DNA of 37,153 nt from Acidimicrobiaceae bacterium (GTDB taxonomy: Bacteria > Actinomycetota > Acidimicrobiia > Acidimicrobiales > RAAP-2): assembly GCA_013044265.1 (NCBI GenBank), contig JABEUQ010000224.1, positions 1 through 37,153 of the forward strand, written 5' to 3'. The notes beneath the pieces were generated by a model. That model searched no databases, was not told the DNA's origin, and saw only the letters and a list, made by a program, of their open reading frames with translations. The translations under genes were made by a program, and so were the position numbers. This document shows positions 1 to 8,086 of this stretch, in pieces; the first letter of the stretch is position 1, and each line of letters opens with the position of its first letter.

Positions 1-22
1 ACCCTCGCATTTTTTTCAACCG

Positions 23-1330
23 TTGGTCATCGTGACATTCGATCGCGGCATCTATCTCGGACGCGCGCAACAACACGACGTGTCGAGTGGCGAGCAACGT
101 TCGACGTTGGTGCTGGGTCCGAGTCGCAGTGGTAAGACCACATCACTCATCATTCCGAACTTGTTACTCACGTCACGATCGTCGCTCATCACTTCAACCA
201 AGGATGATGTTGTGCGAGCGATGAGTGGCGCGCGCCACGATGGCGCAACATTACTTTTCGATCCTTCGGGAACGGTGCCGACACCGCCCGGCGTTCGTCG
301 TGTCGGGTACTCTCCCATACGCCAATCAAAAACCTGGGATGGCGCAGTGCTCGCCGCACGAAGTCTGGTCGACGTCAGTCGCCGCCGTCACCTCGACGAG
401 GGCGACTCACACTGGAACGAACGAGCGGGCGCTCTCGTCGCTCCCCTCCTGCACGCCAGTGCCTTGCGCGGCGAATCTCTCGGACAACTGGCTTCGCGAG
501 TGGATGCCCGCAGTGGCGACGACGCTCTGAGCGAACTCACCACGCGCTACGGTCCCGCGCACCCGGCGGTCTCGCTACTCAGTGGCGTCCTGGCCACCGA
601 AGAACGCGAACGATCAGGGATTTGGTCGACGGCATCGGGACTCTTCGCCGGGATGCGCACCGACGCCGCGCGCGCGTCGGCTCGAGATTCCCCCCTCGAC
701 ATCGAGGAGTTTCTCAGTGCGCCACACCAGCTACACATCGTCGCACCAAGTCGTTACCAAGCGGTGAGCGTTCCCCTCATCGTCGGCATGATCGAAGAAG
801 TAATTCACGCCACGTACGACCGACACCACCAGGGAGCCCGACTGCTCCTCGCTCTCGACGAACTAGCGAACGTCGCACCGCTCCCGCGTCTCGCCAGCAT
901 CGTCTCCGAGGGTGGTGGTCAGGGCGTGATCACCCTGGCGTGTCTGCAAGATCTCAGTCAGGCCCGCAGCCGGTGGGGGATAAACGCCGACGGCTTCTTA
1001 TCGCTCTTTCCTACGACCGTCGTACTACCGGGCATCGCGGATCGTACGACCCTCGAGATGATTCAGCAACTTGCCGGACGCTCTCTGGTGGAGTCGCACA
1101 ACGTACAGCACTCACGTCGTGGTCACCCTCAGGGCTACTCACGTTCGTGGATCGAGCGTGACAACGCCACCCTCAGCGATGTCGCGCGAGGGCGAGATGG
1201 TTACGCTCTCGGGCTCAATGAGAAAAAGGACGTGCGATGGATCGAACTCACTCCCTCCTACGCCGATCCACGTTTCCGCCGCTACCTCGAGCGACCACCC
1301 GCTTCTCGCGAGATCTCGCGCGAACGCTGA
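23..1330 (+). CDS. TraG/VirD4-like type IV coupling ATPase (5' end possibly outside the window)
   Basis: Coupling proteins of this family are hexameric ATPases that bring a relaxase-DNA complex to a type IV secretion channel. A Walker A motif (GPSRSGKT, residues 32-39) and a Walker B (LLLALDE, about 274-280, followed by LANVAPLP) are visible, as is the late family block with IADRTTLEMIQQLAG. The start given is a TTG at 23. The frame is open back to the window edge, so the true start, and the N-terminal membrane helices usual in VirD4, may lie upstream; as seen, the protein starts just before the nucleotide-binding domain. The 3' end overlaps the convergent relaxase gene by 49 bp. No other secretion-system gene is in the window. 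Family assignment is firm; an active conjugation role is inference. Confidence 0.85.
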   Translation: MVIVTFDRGIYLGRAQQHDVSSGEQRSTLVLGPSRSGKTTSLIIPNLLLTSRSSLITSTKDDVVRAMSGARHDGATLLFDPSGTVPTPPGVRRVGYSPIRQSKTWDGAVLAARSLVDVSRRRHLDEGDSHWNERAGALVAPLLHASALRGESLGQLASRVDARSGDDALSELTTRYGPAHPAVSLLSGVLATEERERSGIWSTASGLFAGMRTDAARASARDSPLDIEEFLSAPHQLHIVAPSRYQAVSVPLIVGMIEEVIHATYDRHHQGARLLLALDELANVAPLPRLASIVSEGGGQGVITLACLQDLSQARSRWGINADGFLSLFPTTVVLPGIADRTTLEMIQQLAGRSLVESHNVQHSRRGHPQGYSRSWIERDNATLSDVARGRDGYALGLNEKKDVRWIELTPSYADPRFRRYLERPPASREISRER

Positions 1331-2358
1331 CGCCAGGACTCAATCTCACGTGGTCGCAGTGGTCGCGCACCACGTACCCTCGTCTCCGCGATCATTCGCG
1401 CCTCGTGCACGCTGAGCATCTCTTCACGCACACCACGCGCCGCACTCATGTCTGGGTAGAGCTCATCCACACTCTCGGTGACGTCACGAGCACTACTTCC
1501 CCAGGTGGCGGCATTAGCCCAGGCCTGGACCAAATGACGGCGGGCCACACCGGGGCGACCTTCGAAGGCCGCAGTGAAAGTGTGTTCGTCCAAGAGACCC
1601 GGATCGCGCACGGGCGACGCCATCGTGCCGTGAACTTCGAATCGCGAGAGATCATCGTGCCAGGTCGCGAGAGCCTCGCGACGGCTCCAGTGTTGCTTGA
1701 CCCCGCGATCGGCAAAGTGGCCGCCCCACAAGACCCGATAGCCCTCGTCGAGCCCGGCAACGTGTTCAACCCCCTCAAAGGAACGCCAGAGGGCGTAGGG
1801 TGTTGCGCTCGACACTCCGGCGCGCAACGATGAGCGGTATAGCGCATCAGCGGTGGCGACGTGCGCGAAGAGGGCCCGCGAGTCGAGTACTCCTCGCGCG
1901 CCGTCGGGACGCGCTCCCACCAGCACATGATCGTGCACGTGAGGTTCGCCGTGGCGGTTCACCCCGTGGGTGAAGCCAACGACGTTCGCCCAACGACCCG
2001 GAACGTCACGGTCGTCGTGGTCACGGCGCTCTCTCACCACCACGGCACGTTGCTCGAGGTACTCCAACGCGTCACTTACTGCACGACGATGGGCCTTCAG
2101 CACTGCTGGTGCGTGCTCGAGGTCGAGGGCTACGAGGATGGACACCGGCCGCGGAGCGGCCACGATGAGGTCGTAACCGACCACCGCCGAACGCTCACTC
2201 GTTTGTAGGACCTGCTGCACCTCGTCGTTGCGGGTCGCGTCAACCGCACTTCGCCACCACCACTGCGCGGGTCCCTCGCGCACACCTTCGAGTTCGAGCG
2301 CTGGGTCGTCGGTGAGATACGACACGTCACGTGAACGACGCACCAATATTCGCAACAC
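1282..2358 (-). CDS. TrwC/MobF-like relaxase, relaxase domain only
   Basis: MobF relaxases nick and covalently hold the transferred DNA strand. This 358-residue protein has the three-histidine metal site (His140, His142 and His144 in GEPHVHDHVLVG) and the preceding block GYDLIVAAPRPVSILVALD, typical of the TrwC relaxase domain. A tyrosine at position 14 (SYLTDD) is a candidate nucleophile, though the usual paired tyrosines are not evident. TrwC-type proteins normally continue into a helicase domain; here the gene stops after a short charged tail. The GTG start at 2358 is supported by GAGGAGG about 7 bp upstream (2362-2368). The gene is convergent with the coupling ATPase and overlaps its last 49 bp. 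It could be a reduced mobilisation relaxase or a domesticated nuclease. Confidence 0.8.
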   Translation of the reverse strand: MLRILVRRSRDVSYLTDDPALELEGVREGPAQWWWRSAVDATRNDEVQQVLQTSERSAVVGYDLIVAAPRPVSILVALDLEHAPAVLKAHRRAVSDALEYLEQRAVVVRERRDHDDRDVPGRWANVVGFTHGVNRHGEPHVHDHVLVGARPDGARGVLDSRALFAHVATADALYRSSLRAGVSSATPYALWRSFEGVEHVAGLDEGYRVLWGGHFADRGVKQHWSRREALATWHDDLSRFEVHGTMASPVRDPGLLDEHTFTAAFEGRPGVARRHLVQAWANAATWGSSARDVTESVDELYPDMSAARGVREEMLSVHEARMIAETRVRGARPLRPREIESWRQRSREISREAGGRSR

Positions 2359-2387
2359 GGAGCCTCCTCGCGGGGCCCAACGGTCGC

Positions 2388-4337
2388 CTAGAGCTGAGTA
2401 AGAATCCGATTCGCGAGGTCGTGTCCGGCGCGATAGTACTGATCCGTCGCCACTACTGCCCCGGACCCCGCTAACAGCATGAGGTGATCGAGGAAATCAG
2501 TGTCCGCGACGCGAAAACGAACAGCGAGGCGTCCATCACTGAGCGACGTCCACTGCGCTCCGGGCAGGGGCTCGAAGAGATAGCGCGTGTGCCCCTCGAC
2601 AACGACGACGACTTCATCACCTTCCTCGCCCACCGCCGTCAACCAGTTCGGCACCGGATCTTTTCCACGGTCCTCGACAACGAGTGACTTCGCCAGTACC
2701 GCCGCGATGCGATCCACACGAAACGTACGCCAATCATTTCGATTGAGACAAAATGCCCGCACGTAGGTATGACCATTGAGGACCTTGGCCTGTGAAGGTT
2801 CGATGCAACGCTCTTCGGCGGACTCTGAGGTACCTGAGGAGTACATAATTTTTAGTTGCTCACGCTTGGTCACAGCCTCGTAGACCGCCGAGAGCATTTG
2901 CTCGTTATGAGGGTGTTCGATACGCATGAAGTGGCTGGCGACTTCTTCAATCTTCTCAATGGACGAAAGTATCGCAGGGTCCTCGAAGAGACGAGATGCT
3001 TCGCGAAGGGCCACATTCAATTCGAAGAGGTCACGCCACATGAAGGGTGAGGGCTCATCGTCATCACCGACGAACTCCGCTCGATAGATCGAGTCATCGG
3101 CGTCCTCATTGTCCCAATCGTCGCACTCCTTAATGACGCGCGCTGGGAAGGACATCGCACCATCAAATGCGTCGACCATAGGTTCCATGGTCACGAGACG
3201 TCCCATGATTGAGCGCACAACATCGAGCTCTAGTGAGAAACGTTTGGCCAATTCCGACACGCGAAGTCCGTCCTCGGAGTTGTAGACCGCGTGTAACAAC
3301 TGCAGAGTCTGACCCAGGACGTCGCCTGAGGCGATGGTCGCAAACTTAATAGCCGAAACGGAGGGAGTCTTACCATGGTTGACGTGGTCCAACCACACTT
3401 TCAATTCCTTCACCAGTGCTTTAGGACTCACGAGGCGAACACGCTCGGCACCTTCGAGGACGAATCGCAACGCAGTGTGCGGACTATCGAAGGTGATGCC
3501 CACCTCCACTCGTCCATCCTTCTTCTTCGCTGCGGTTGCGCCGTGAAACTGACGCACCAGCAACTCGGCGTAATCGTGATTGGTGAGGACCACCACGTCT
3601 ATGGGGATGGGACGTTTTTGGAACTGAGGATGCCACGTTGCCGCGAGTTCTACCGTCGCCGTGTCCGCCACAAAATCTTCGTGCAGTACCACCGGCATCG
3701 AAGTCATGCGACTAAATCGATATCCCTTGATTAGGCCAGCGCCCACTTCACGCGCTACCAGATACGACCGCCCGGCCTCGTGCAGGATCTCGAAGGGCTC
3801 AACGACACGTTCCTTGCGAACCGAGGATTGGTATTCGAAACTCAGTCGACGTCGCACCTTGATAGCGCGAATCGCGGGGGTGAGGAACGCCGAGAATTCC
3901 AAACCTCCATCGCCTGCGGGACCGTCATTAAAGACACTGAAGGCCCCCGACTTACCAAAACCACAGAATCCGAGCGCCGTTGCGACCACGCGACGTTCCT
4001 CCGGTGTGAAGTGGATCGGGGCTGAGTAGCCACTGCTCGGGTCGATCTGATATCCAATGAGATCATCAGGACGAGTCACGGTCTCGATCTGAAAACCCAA
4101 GTCGCGAATGCGTGCCTTGTCACGTTCGAACTTCTGGCGAATCGCCGTGTCGTTTCCCAGGTAGGCGGAAACCTTCTTCGGAGCCTTCGAGGTCGCGGGG
4201 TACTCGTCGATCTTGAGGTCGTGGACGATCTCGTCCTGGGTGAGTGGACGCGCGTCGCTGTAGGCGCGCTGCAGTAGCAGCACCAGGGCGACGATGCGCT
4301 CACGACTCGACTCGGTGCCGGCGCGCGGACTACTCAT
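2388..4337 (-). CDS. pafBC: PafB-PafC fused WYL-domain transcriptional regulator
   Basis: PafB and PafC act together as an actinobacterial transcription activator of the RecA-independent DNA-damage response. Here both are in one 649-residue chain. Each half has a winged HTH, a linker and a WYL domain. The first half begins with the HTH near residues 10-90 and has a WYL core near 195-215 (SYLVAREV, then KGYRFSRM). The second half has an HTH near 335-400 (LRVSELAKRFSLELDVVRSIMGRL) and a WYL core near 545-570 (GHTYVRAFCLNRNDWRTFRVDRI region). Fused PafBC proteins are known in some actinobacteria such as Arthrobacter. ATG at 4337. The gene lies 49 bp downstream of moaC on the same strand and is probably co-transcribed. 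No pup or proteasome genes are nearby. Confidence 0.85.
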   Translation of the reverse strand: MSSPRAGTESSRERIVALVLLLQRAYSDARPLTQDEIVHDLKIDEYPATSKAPKKVSAYLGNDTAIRQKFERDKARIRDLGFQIETVTRPDDLIGYQIDPSSGYSAPIHFTPEERRVVATALGFCGFGKSGAFSVFNDGPAGDGGLEFSAFLTPAIRAIKVRRRLSFEYQSSVRKERVVEPFEILHEAGRSYLVAREVGAGLIKGYRFSRMTSMPVVLHEDFVADTATVELAATWHPQFQKRPIPIDVVVLTNHDYAELLVRQFHGATAAKKKDGRVEVGITFDSPHTALRFVLEGAERVRLVSPKALVKELKVWLDHVNHGKTPSVSAIKFATIASGDVLGQTLQLLHAVYNSEDGLRVSELAKRFSLELDVVRSIMGRLVTMEPMVDAFDGAMSFPARVIKECDDWDNEDADDSIYRAEFVGDDDEPSPFMWRDLFELNVALREASRLFEDPAILSSIEKIEEVASHFMRIEHPHNEQMLSAVYEAVTKREQLKIMYSSGTSESAEERCIEPSQAKVLNGHTYVRAFCLNRNDWRTFRVDRIAAVLAKSLVVEDRGKDPVPNWLTAVGEEGDEVVVVVEGHTRYLFEPLPGAQWTSLSDGRLAVRFRVADTDFLDHLMLLAGSGAVVATDQYYRAGHDLANRILTQL

Positions 4338-4386
4338 TGGGACTCTCCATCATGGTGAAGGGTAATGGCTCGCACGGCCGCCGTGA

Positions 4387-4893
4387 TCACGCCGGACCAA
4401 CCTGATCATCCTCGAGAGCGGAGCGACGCCAAGGTCCCGAACGCCCTCCAGACTTTTCCCACAAGGCCACTTTCTCGATGGTCATGGTGCGATCCAGGGA
4501 CTTGCACATGTCGTAGATCGTCAGGGCGGCCGTGGTGACCGAGACCAGTGCTTCCATCTCCACGCCCGTGCGGTCGACCGTGTCGACTCCCACTTCAACC
4601 TCGATGAAATTGTCGGCGATCGTGAAATTGACGTAGACATTACCCACTAGCACTGGGTGCGCCATTGGAATAAGCGTCGCGGCCGCTTTAGCGGCTTGAA
4701 TCCCCGCGACGCGCGCAGTCGCGAGGACATCGCCCTTGGTGGTGGCGTTGGCGGCAATGGCGACCGTTGTCTCGGGTGCCATCATGACGCGACAACGCGC
4801 GAGGGCGCGGCGTGCGGTGACCTCAGTGGGGCCCCGATCACGTGGAAAGGTGCCACCGAGGGGCGAAGGGCGTAGTTGGTGGAATTCGTCCAC
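4387..4893 (-). CDS. moaC: Cyclic pyranopterin monophosphate synthase MoaC
   Basis: MoaC, with MoaA, converts GTP to cyclic pyranopterin monophosphate, the first step of molybdenum cofactor synthesis. Family hallmarks are present: TKGDVLATARVAGI with the active-site lysine (Lys53), IPMAHPV with the conserved histidine (His79), GVEMEALVSV, TIYDMCK and KSGGRSG. The N-terminus is odd: the usual block around HMVDVS before the first helix is replaced by PSPLGGTFPRDRG. The usual Cys-His-Pro is Ala-His-Pro. I use the GTG at 4893 because a TAGCAT box lies 6 bp upstream with no Shine-Dalgarno site. An adjacent GTG at 4896 is equally possible and adds one residue. The gene leads a probable operon with pafBC and is divergent from the FmdB gene. 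Confidence 0.9.
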   Translation of the reverse strand: MDEFHQLRPSPLGGTFPRDRGPTEVTARRALARCRVMMAPETTVAIAANATTKGDVLATARVAGIQAAKAAATLIPMAHPVLVGNVYVNFTIADNFIEVEVGVDTVDRTGVEMEALVSVTTAALTIYDMCKSLDRTMTIEKVALWEKSGGRSGPWRRSALEDDQVGPA

Positions 4894-4899
4894 CACGTC

Positions 4900-4905
4900 A
4901 TGCTA
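4900..4905 (-). promoter_or_regulatory. Candidate -10 box of moaC (leaderless type)
   Basis: On the minus strand TAGCAT fits TANNNT and lies 6 bp before the GTG at 4893. No Shine-Dalgarno site precedes that start, so transcription may begin at the start codon. Inference from spacing only. Confidence 0.4.
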
Positions 4906-4974
4906 CTGAGGTCACGGACCGCGCTAGAAAATGGACGAGTAAACTGGTGTGGCTACCAGGAAAAGAGAAGGTTG

Positions 4975-5247
4975 ATGCCGACCTACGAATACGAATGCCA
5001 GAGTTGCCACCAGCGAGTCGAAGCCGTCCAGAAGTTCACTGACGCACCTTTAAGCGTGTGTTCGCACTGCGGTGGCGAACTACGCAAGGTGTTCTCCGGG
5101 GTCGGGATTGTCTTCAAGGGTTCGGGCTTCTATAAGACCGACTCACGAGGCTCCTCTTCCGCCTCCACGCCACCGGCCGCAACGACGACGCCCGCGCCGA
5201 CCCCTCCGGCCGCAACGACGACGTCGACGTCGACGTCGAGCGACTAA
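4975..5247 (+). CDS. FmdB-family small zinc-ribbon protein
   Basis: This 90-residue protein begins MPTYEYECQSC and carries two CxxC pairs (Cys8/Cys11 and Cys29/Cys32), which is the FmdB/CxxC_CXXC_SSSS zinc-ribbon domain. The GSGFYKTDSR segment that usually ends the domain follows. The rest is a low-complexity tail of Pro, Ala, Thr and Ser encoded by a 33-bp near-repeat. The family was named after a proposed regulator of formamidase; its real role is not established. The ATG at 4975 has AGAGAAGG about 4 bp upstream, and a TAAACT box at 4940-4945 may be the -10. The stop codon overlaps that of convergent tldE inside a CTAA. Confidence 0.85.
   Translation: MPTYEYECQSCHQRVEAVQKFTDAPLSVCSHCGGELRKVFSGVGIVFKGSGFYKTDSRGSSSASTPPAATTTPAPTPPAATTTSTSTSSD
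5173..5223 (+). repeat. 33-bp tandem near-repeat in the FmdB tail
   Basis: The 18-bp string CCGGCCGCAACGACGACG occurs at 5173-5190 and again at 5206-5223, a period of 33 bp. It is followed by a TCGACG microrepeat (5224-5240). Both copies encode P-A-A-T-T-T runs. The period is a multiple of three, so copy-number change would keep the frame. Confidence 0.8.
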
Positions 5248-6599
5248 CTGCCCGACAGGGCAATCGCGTCGATCGCCAGCGTTTGTGCGGCCGTCGTGCC
5301 GGGCAGCCACTCCACGTCATTACCCACGTAGATCACGTCGAGCAACATACGCTGCAAAGTCGAGGCGATGGTGACTTCACGAATGGGTTCGGCGAGGACG
5401 CCGTCACGAATCATTAGTCCCGTGATACCCACCGAGAAGTCGCCAGAAATCGGATTCACGCCCGAGTGCACCCCGGTCAAGGATTCGACAAAGATGCCAT
5501 TTCCGACGCGGCGAAAAATCTCATCTTGGTCGTAGTCACCCGGCATCAGTTGCAGTGCACGACACCCGGCCGAGGGCGAACCCGATACTCCCCCGCGCAC
5601 GGCGTTACCCGTCGAGGACGTACCGGCGCGTCGGCCCGAGACTGTGTCGTAGACGAACTGCTGCAGTTGACCCTGGGTGATGAGTTCGTTGCGTCGCGAC
5701 GCCAGGCCTTCGGAATCGAAGGGGCTGGCGGCGAAGTGCCGAGGATCAGTGGGGTCATCGATCAGCGTCACGAGGGGCGAGGCGACCATCTCGCCCAAAC
5801 GCCCAGCGAAGAAGGAACGTCCGCGCACCACCGCGTCGCCACTCAACGCGCTGCCCATGATGGACCACAGCGTCGCGGCGGTACGTGGATCGAACACCGC
5901 GATTCCCTTAGAAGACGGCGCCTTGACAGCGCCCAGCATGCGCGTGGCGCGGCGGATCGCGTCCGACGCGGCCTTCTCCAGTGAAAGATCACCGGGCGCT
6001 CGGCCCACCGAGAGTCCCCAGCCGGTCTGGTCCTCATCGCCTTCGGAGGCAATCGCTTCGACTGAAACGTACGCACCCGAGCGCTCCAGCGTCGCCGAAA
6101 TTCCCGTGGTCGTGACGATGGCGGCGTCGGAAAGGTAGTCCGAGTAGTTTGCGGCGTCCACTTGGCGGATGCGTTTGTCACCGGCGCGGACCATGGCCTC
6201 GAGTTCGATGGCCATCGCGACCTTGGCGTCCATGGAGGTCGACGTGACGCGCGAATCACACAACGACAGAGTCGCCGCGCCCACGCCGTCGGGCCTCGCG
6301 AAGGCCACGAACTCGTCCTCGGTGGCGAAACGGGCGTTGTCGCGCGCATTGGTGATGGCCTCGTCGATCGCCTCCTCGTCAAGAGAGCCGGCGTAGGCAC
6401 TGCCCACGCGTGCGCCCTGGGGACTATCGACCAAGATACGCACGCCAATCTCAGCCGAAGCGGAGCTCGACAAGTTCTCCACCTCGCCCTGGTAGGCCTG
6501 CACTTCAGTCTCGACACCACGCGAGATGAAAACTTCCATCTCCTCGCCGCCTCGAGCGCGACCCAACAAGTCCTGCGCGCGTTCTAATAGTTCACTCAC
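5244..6599 (-). CDS. tldE: TldE/PmbA-family subunit of the TldD/TldE metalloprotease
   Basis: TldE (PmbA) forms a heterodimeric zinc protease with TldD, which trims peptides such as microcin B17 precursors and degrades unfolded peptides. This 451-residue protein has the PmbA pattern: an N-terminal EVFISRGVETEVQAYQGEVENLS block, a middle AVFDPRTAATLWSI region, and the C-terminal NPISGDFSVGITGLMIRDG segment. The HExxxH site is absent, as expected of TldE. The frame is open to 6767, but the start is set at GTG 6599 because it overlaps the tldD stop by 4 bp (GTGA) and begins with the expected first helix (SELLERAQDLL). Translational coupling to tldD is likely. Its stop overlaps the FmdB stop on the other strand. 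Confidence 0.9.
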   Translation of the reverse strand: MSELLERAQDLLGRARGGEEMEVFISRGVETEVQAYQGEVENLSSSASAEIGVRILVDSPQGARVGSAYAGSLDEEAIDEAITNARDNARFATEDEFVAFARPDGVGAATLSLCDSRVTSTSMDAKVAMAIELEAMVRAGDKRIRQVDAANYSDYLSDAAIVTTTGISATLERSGAYVSVEAIASEGDEDQTGWGLSVGRAPGDLSLEKAASDAIRRATRMLGAVKAPSSKGIAVFDPRTAATLWSIMGSALSGDAVVRGRSFFAGRLGEMVASPLVTLIDDPTDPRHFAASPFDSEGLASRRNELITQGQLQQFVYDTVSGRRAGTSSTGNAVRGGVSGSPSAGCRALQLMPGDYDQDEIFRRVGNGIFVESLTGVHSGVNPISGDFSVGITGLMIRDGVLAEPIREVTIASTLQRMLLDVIYVGNDVEWLPGTTAAQTLAIDAIALSGS

Positions 6600-7993
6600 G
6601 ACGCTGTCCCCCCGATTGTGATGCCCGATAAGCGCATCGTGGCTTGACCACAGCCGACCGCCACCTGTTGACCATCCTTGCCACAAGTCCCCGGAGTCGT
6701 CGAGAAGTCTGTGGCGACGGCGTCGACGCGCTTCAGGATTTCCGGACCGTTGCCGATGAGGTTGCAATCGCGCAGTGGCGTAGTGATCCGTCCGTTCTCG
6801 ATCATGAACGCGGCCGTCGCACCGAAGACGAAATCGCCCGTCGCGGTATTCACCTGCCCGCCGCCGAGCTGGGCCACGTAGACCCCGCGCGGGGTCTGAG
6901 CCACAATCTCCTCGGCGTCAGCGTCGCCAGCCATCAAGTACGTATTCGTCATGCGCACCATGGGCAAGTGCGCATAACTCTGACGTCGACCGTTGCCCGA
7001 GGACTGTCGGCCTTGTTTGCGCGCCCTCAGGTAGTCCCACATGTAGTCGGTCAACACCCCGTTCTCGATGAGAACATTGCGTGCGCCCGGACGACCCTCG
7101 TCGTCGATCGCCAAGTAGCCCCACTCGCCGGTCATTGTGCCGTCGTCGACCAGGGTCACCAACGGTGAGGCCACCAGTTCGCCAACTTTGCCGGCGTACA
7201 CCGATGCCTGCTTCATGATGGCGTCGGCCTCAAGCCCGTGACCACACGCTTCGTGAAAGAGAATACCGCCCGATCCTCCCGCCAACACCACCGGCAGGTC
7301 GCCCGAGGGGGCGGGTCGCGCCGATAATTTGGTGATCGCCTGCTGAGCCGCCTCACGCGCCGCTTCCTCAATGGATTCCGGCGTCAAGAACTCAAATCCC
7401 CGCGTGGCGGCCAGGGGTCGATACCCGGTCTGCATGCCACCGTCACCATTGGCCACGCACGAGACCGCGAAGCGCGTGCGCACTTGGTCATCGGCGGCGA
7501 AAACGCCCTCGGAGTTGGCCACGAGGAAGCGACGCGTCGAGTCCGACATTCCCACCTGCACCTGGCTGATGGCGTCCGCGCTAGACCGAGCCACTTCGTC
7601 GGCGCGCATCATCAGAGCGATTTTGGCGGCCTTCTCCACGCTCGAGGGCGCCACCTGCGCGCGCGAAGGGTAGTCGCGCAAGTCGTCCAAGCGCACCTCA
7701 CGAACGCCCCCGCGACCCTCACGTGCCACTGCCGGCGCGGCGTGCGCCGCGGCGAGCAGACCGGACTCGGAGAGATCGGCGGTATGCGCAAAACCCGTTG
7801 TCTCGCCCACCACGACACGTACACCCGCACCGCGACTGCGCGCCGAACTGAGTTCTTGGATACGACGCTGGTCGAGTGACGCCGATGCGTTGGCGCGGTC
7901 CTCGACGAAGACTTCGGCGAAATCGGCGCCGCGTCCCATGGATTCATTCAGAACTCGTTGCACGACGTCGCGTGCCACCAGGGTGTCAGACAT
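6596..7993 (-). CDS. tldD: TldD zinc metalloprotease subunit
   Basis: This is the catalytic partner of TldE. The zinc site HEACGH (HExxxH, residues 247-252) followed by GLEAD is intact, preceded by LPVVLAGGSGGILF. The protein has 465 residues, near the family norm. The frame is open further upstream, but ATG 7993 (MSDTLVARDVV) fits the family N-terminus, and a TAGTCT box lies 7 bp before it. The gene is first in a two-gene operon with tldE (4-bp GTGA overlap). A PqqL or microcin-like substrate is not evident nearby, so the physiological target is unknown. Confidence 0.92.
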   Translation of the reverse strand: MSDTLVARDVVQRVLNESMGRGADFAEVFVEDRANASASLDQRRIQELSSARSRGAGVRVVVGETTGFAHTADLSESGLLAAAHAAPAVAREGRGGVREVRLDDLRDYPSRAQVAPSSVEKAAKIALMMRADEVARSSADAISQVQVGMSDSTRRFLVANSEGVFAADDQVRTRFAVSCVANGDGGMQTGYRPLAATRGFEFLTPESIEEAAREAAQQAITKLSARPAPSGDLPVVLAGGSGGILFHEACGHGLEADAIMKQASVYAGKVGELVASPLVTLVDDGTMTGEWGYLAIDDEGRPGARNVLIENGVLTDYMWDYLRARKQGRQSSGNGRRQSYAHLPMVRMTNTYLMAGDADAEEIVAQTPRGVYVAQLGGGQVNTATGDFVFGATAAFMIENGRITTPLRDCNLIGNGPEILKRVDAVATDFSTTPGTCGKDGQQVAVGCGQATMRLSGITIGGTAS

Positions 7994-8000
7994 GCTCTTC

Positions 8001-8010
8001 AGACTACCGG
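8001..8010 (-). promoter_or_regulatory. Candidate extended -10 promoter of tldD
   Basis: On the minus strand CCGG-TAGTCT ends 7 bp before the tldD ATG. The same CCGGTAG..T arrangement precedes secA and metH. It fits a leaderless actinobacterial promoter; only the sequence supports it. Confidence 0.45.
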
Positions 8011-8086
8011 CGTCCCCGGTGAGTACACTCCGCCTTAGGGCCACCGAGATGCTCACGTGGTGGCGATTCCAATATGAGGAGTGTCA

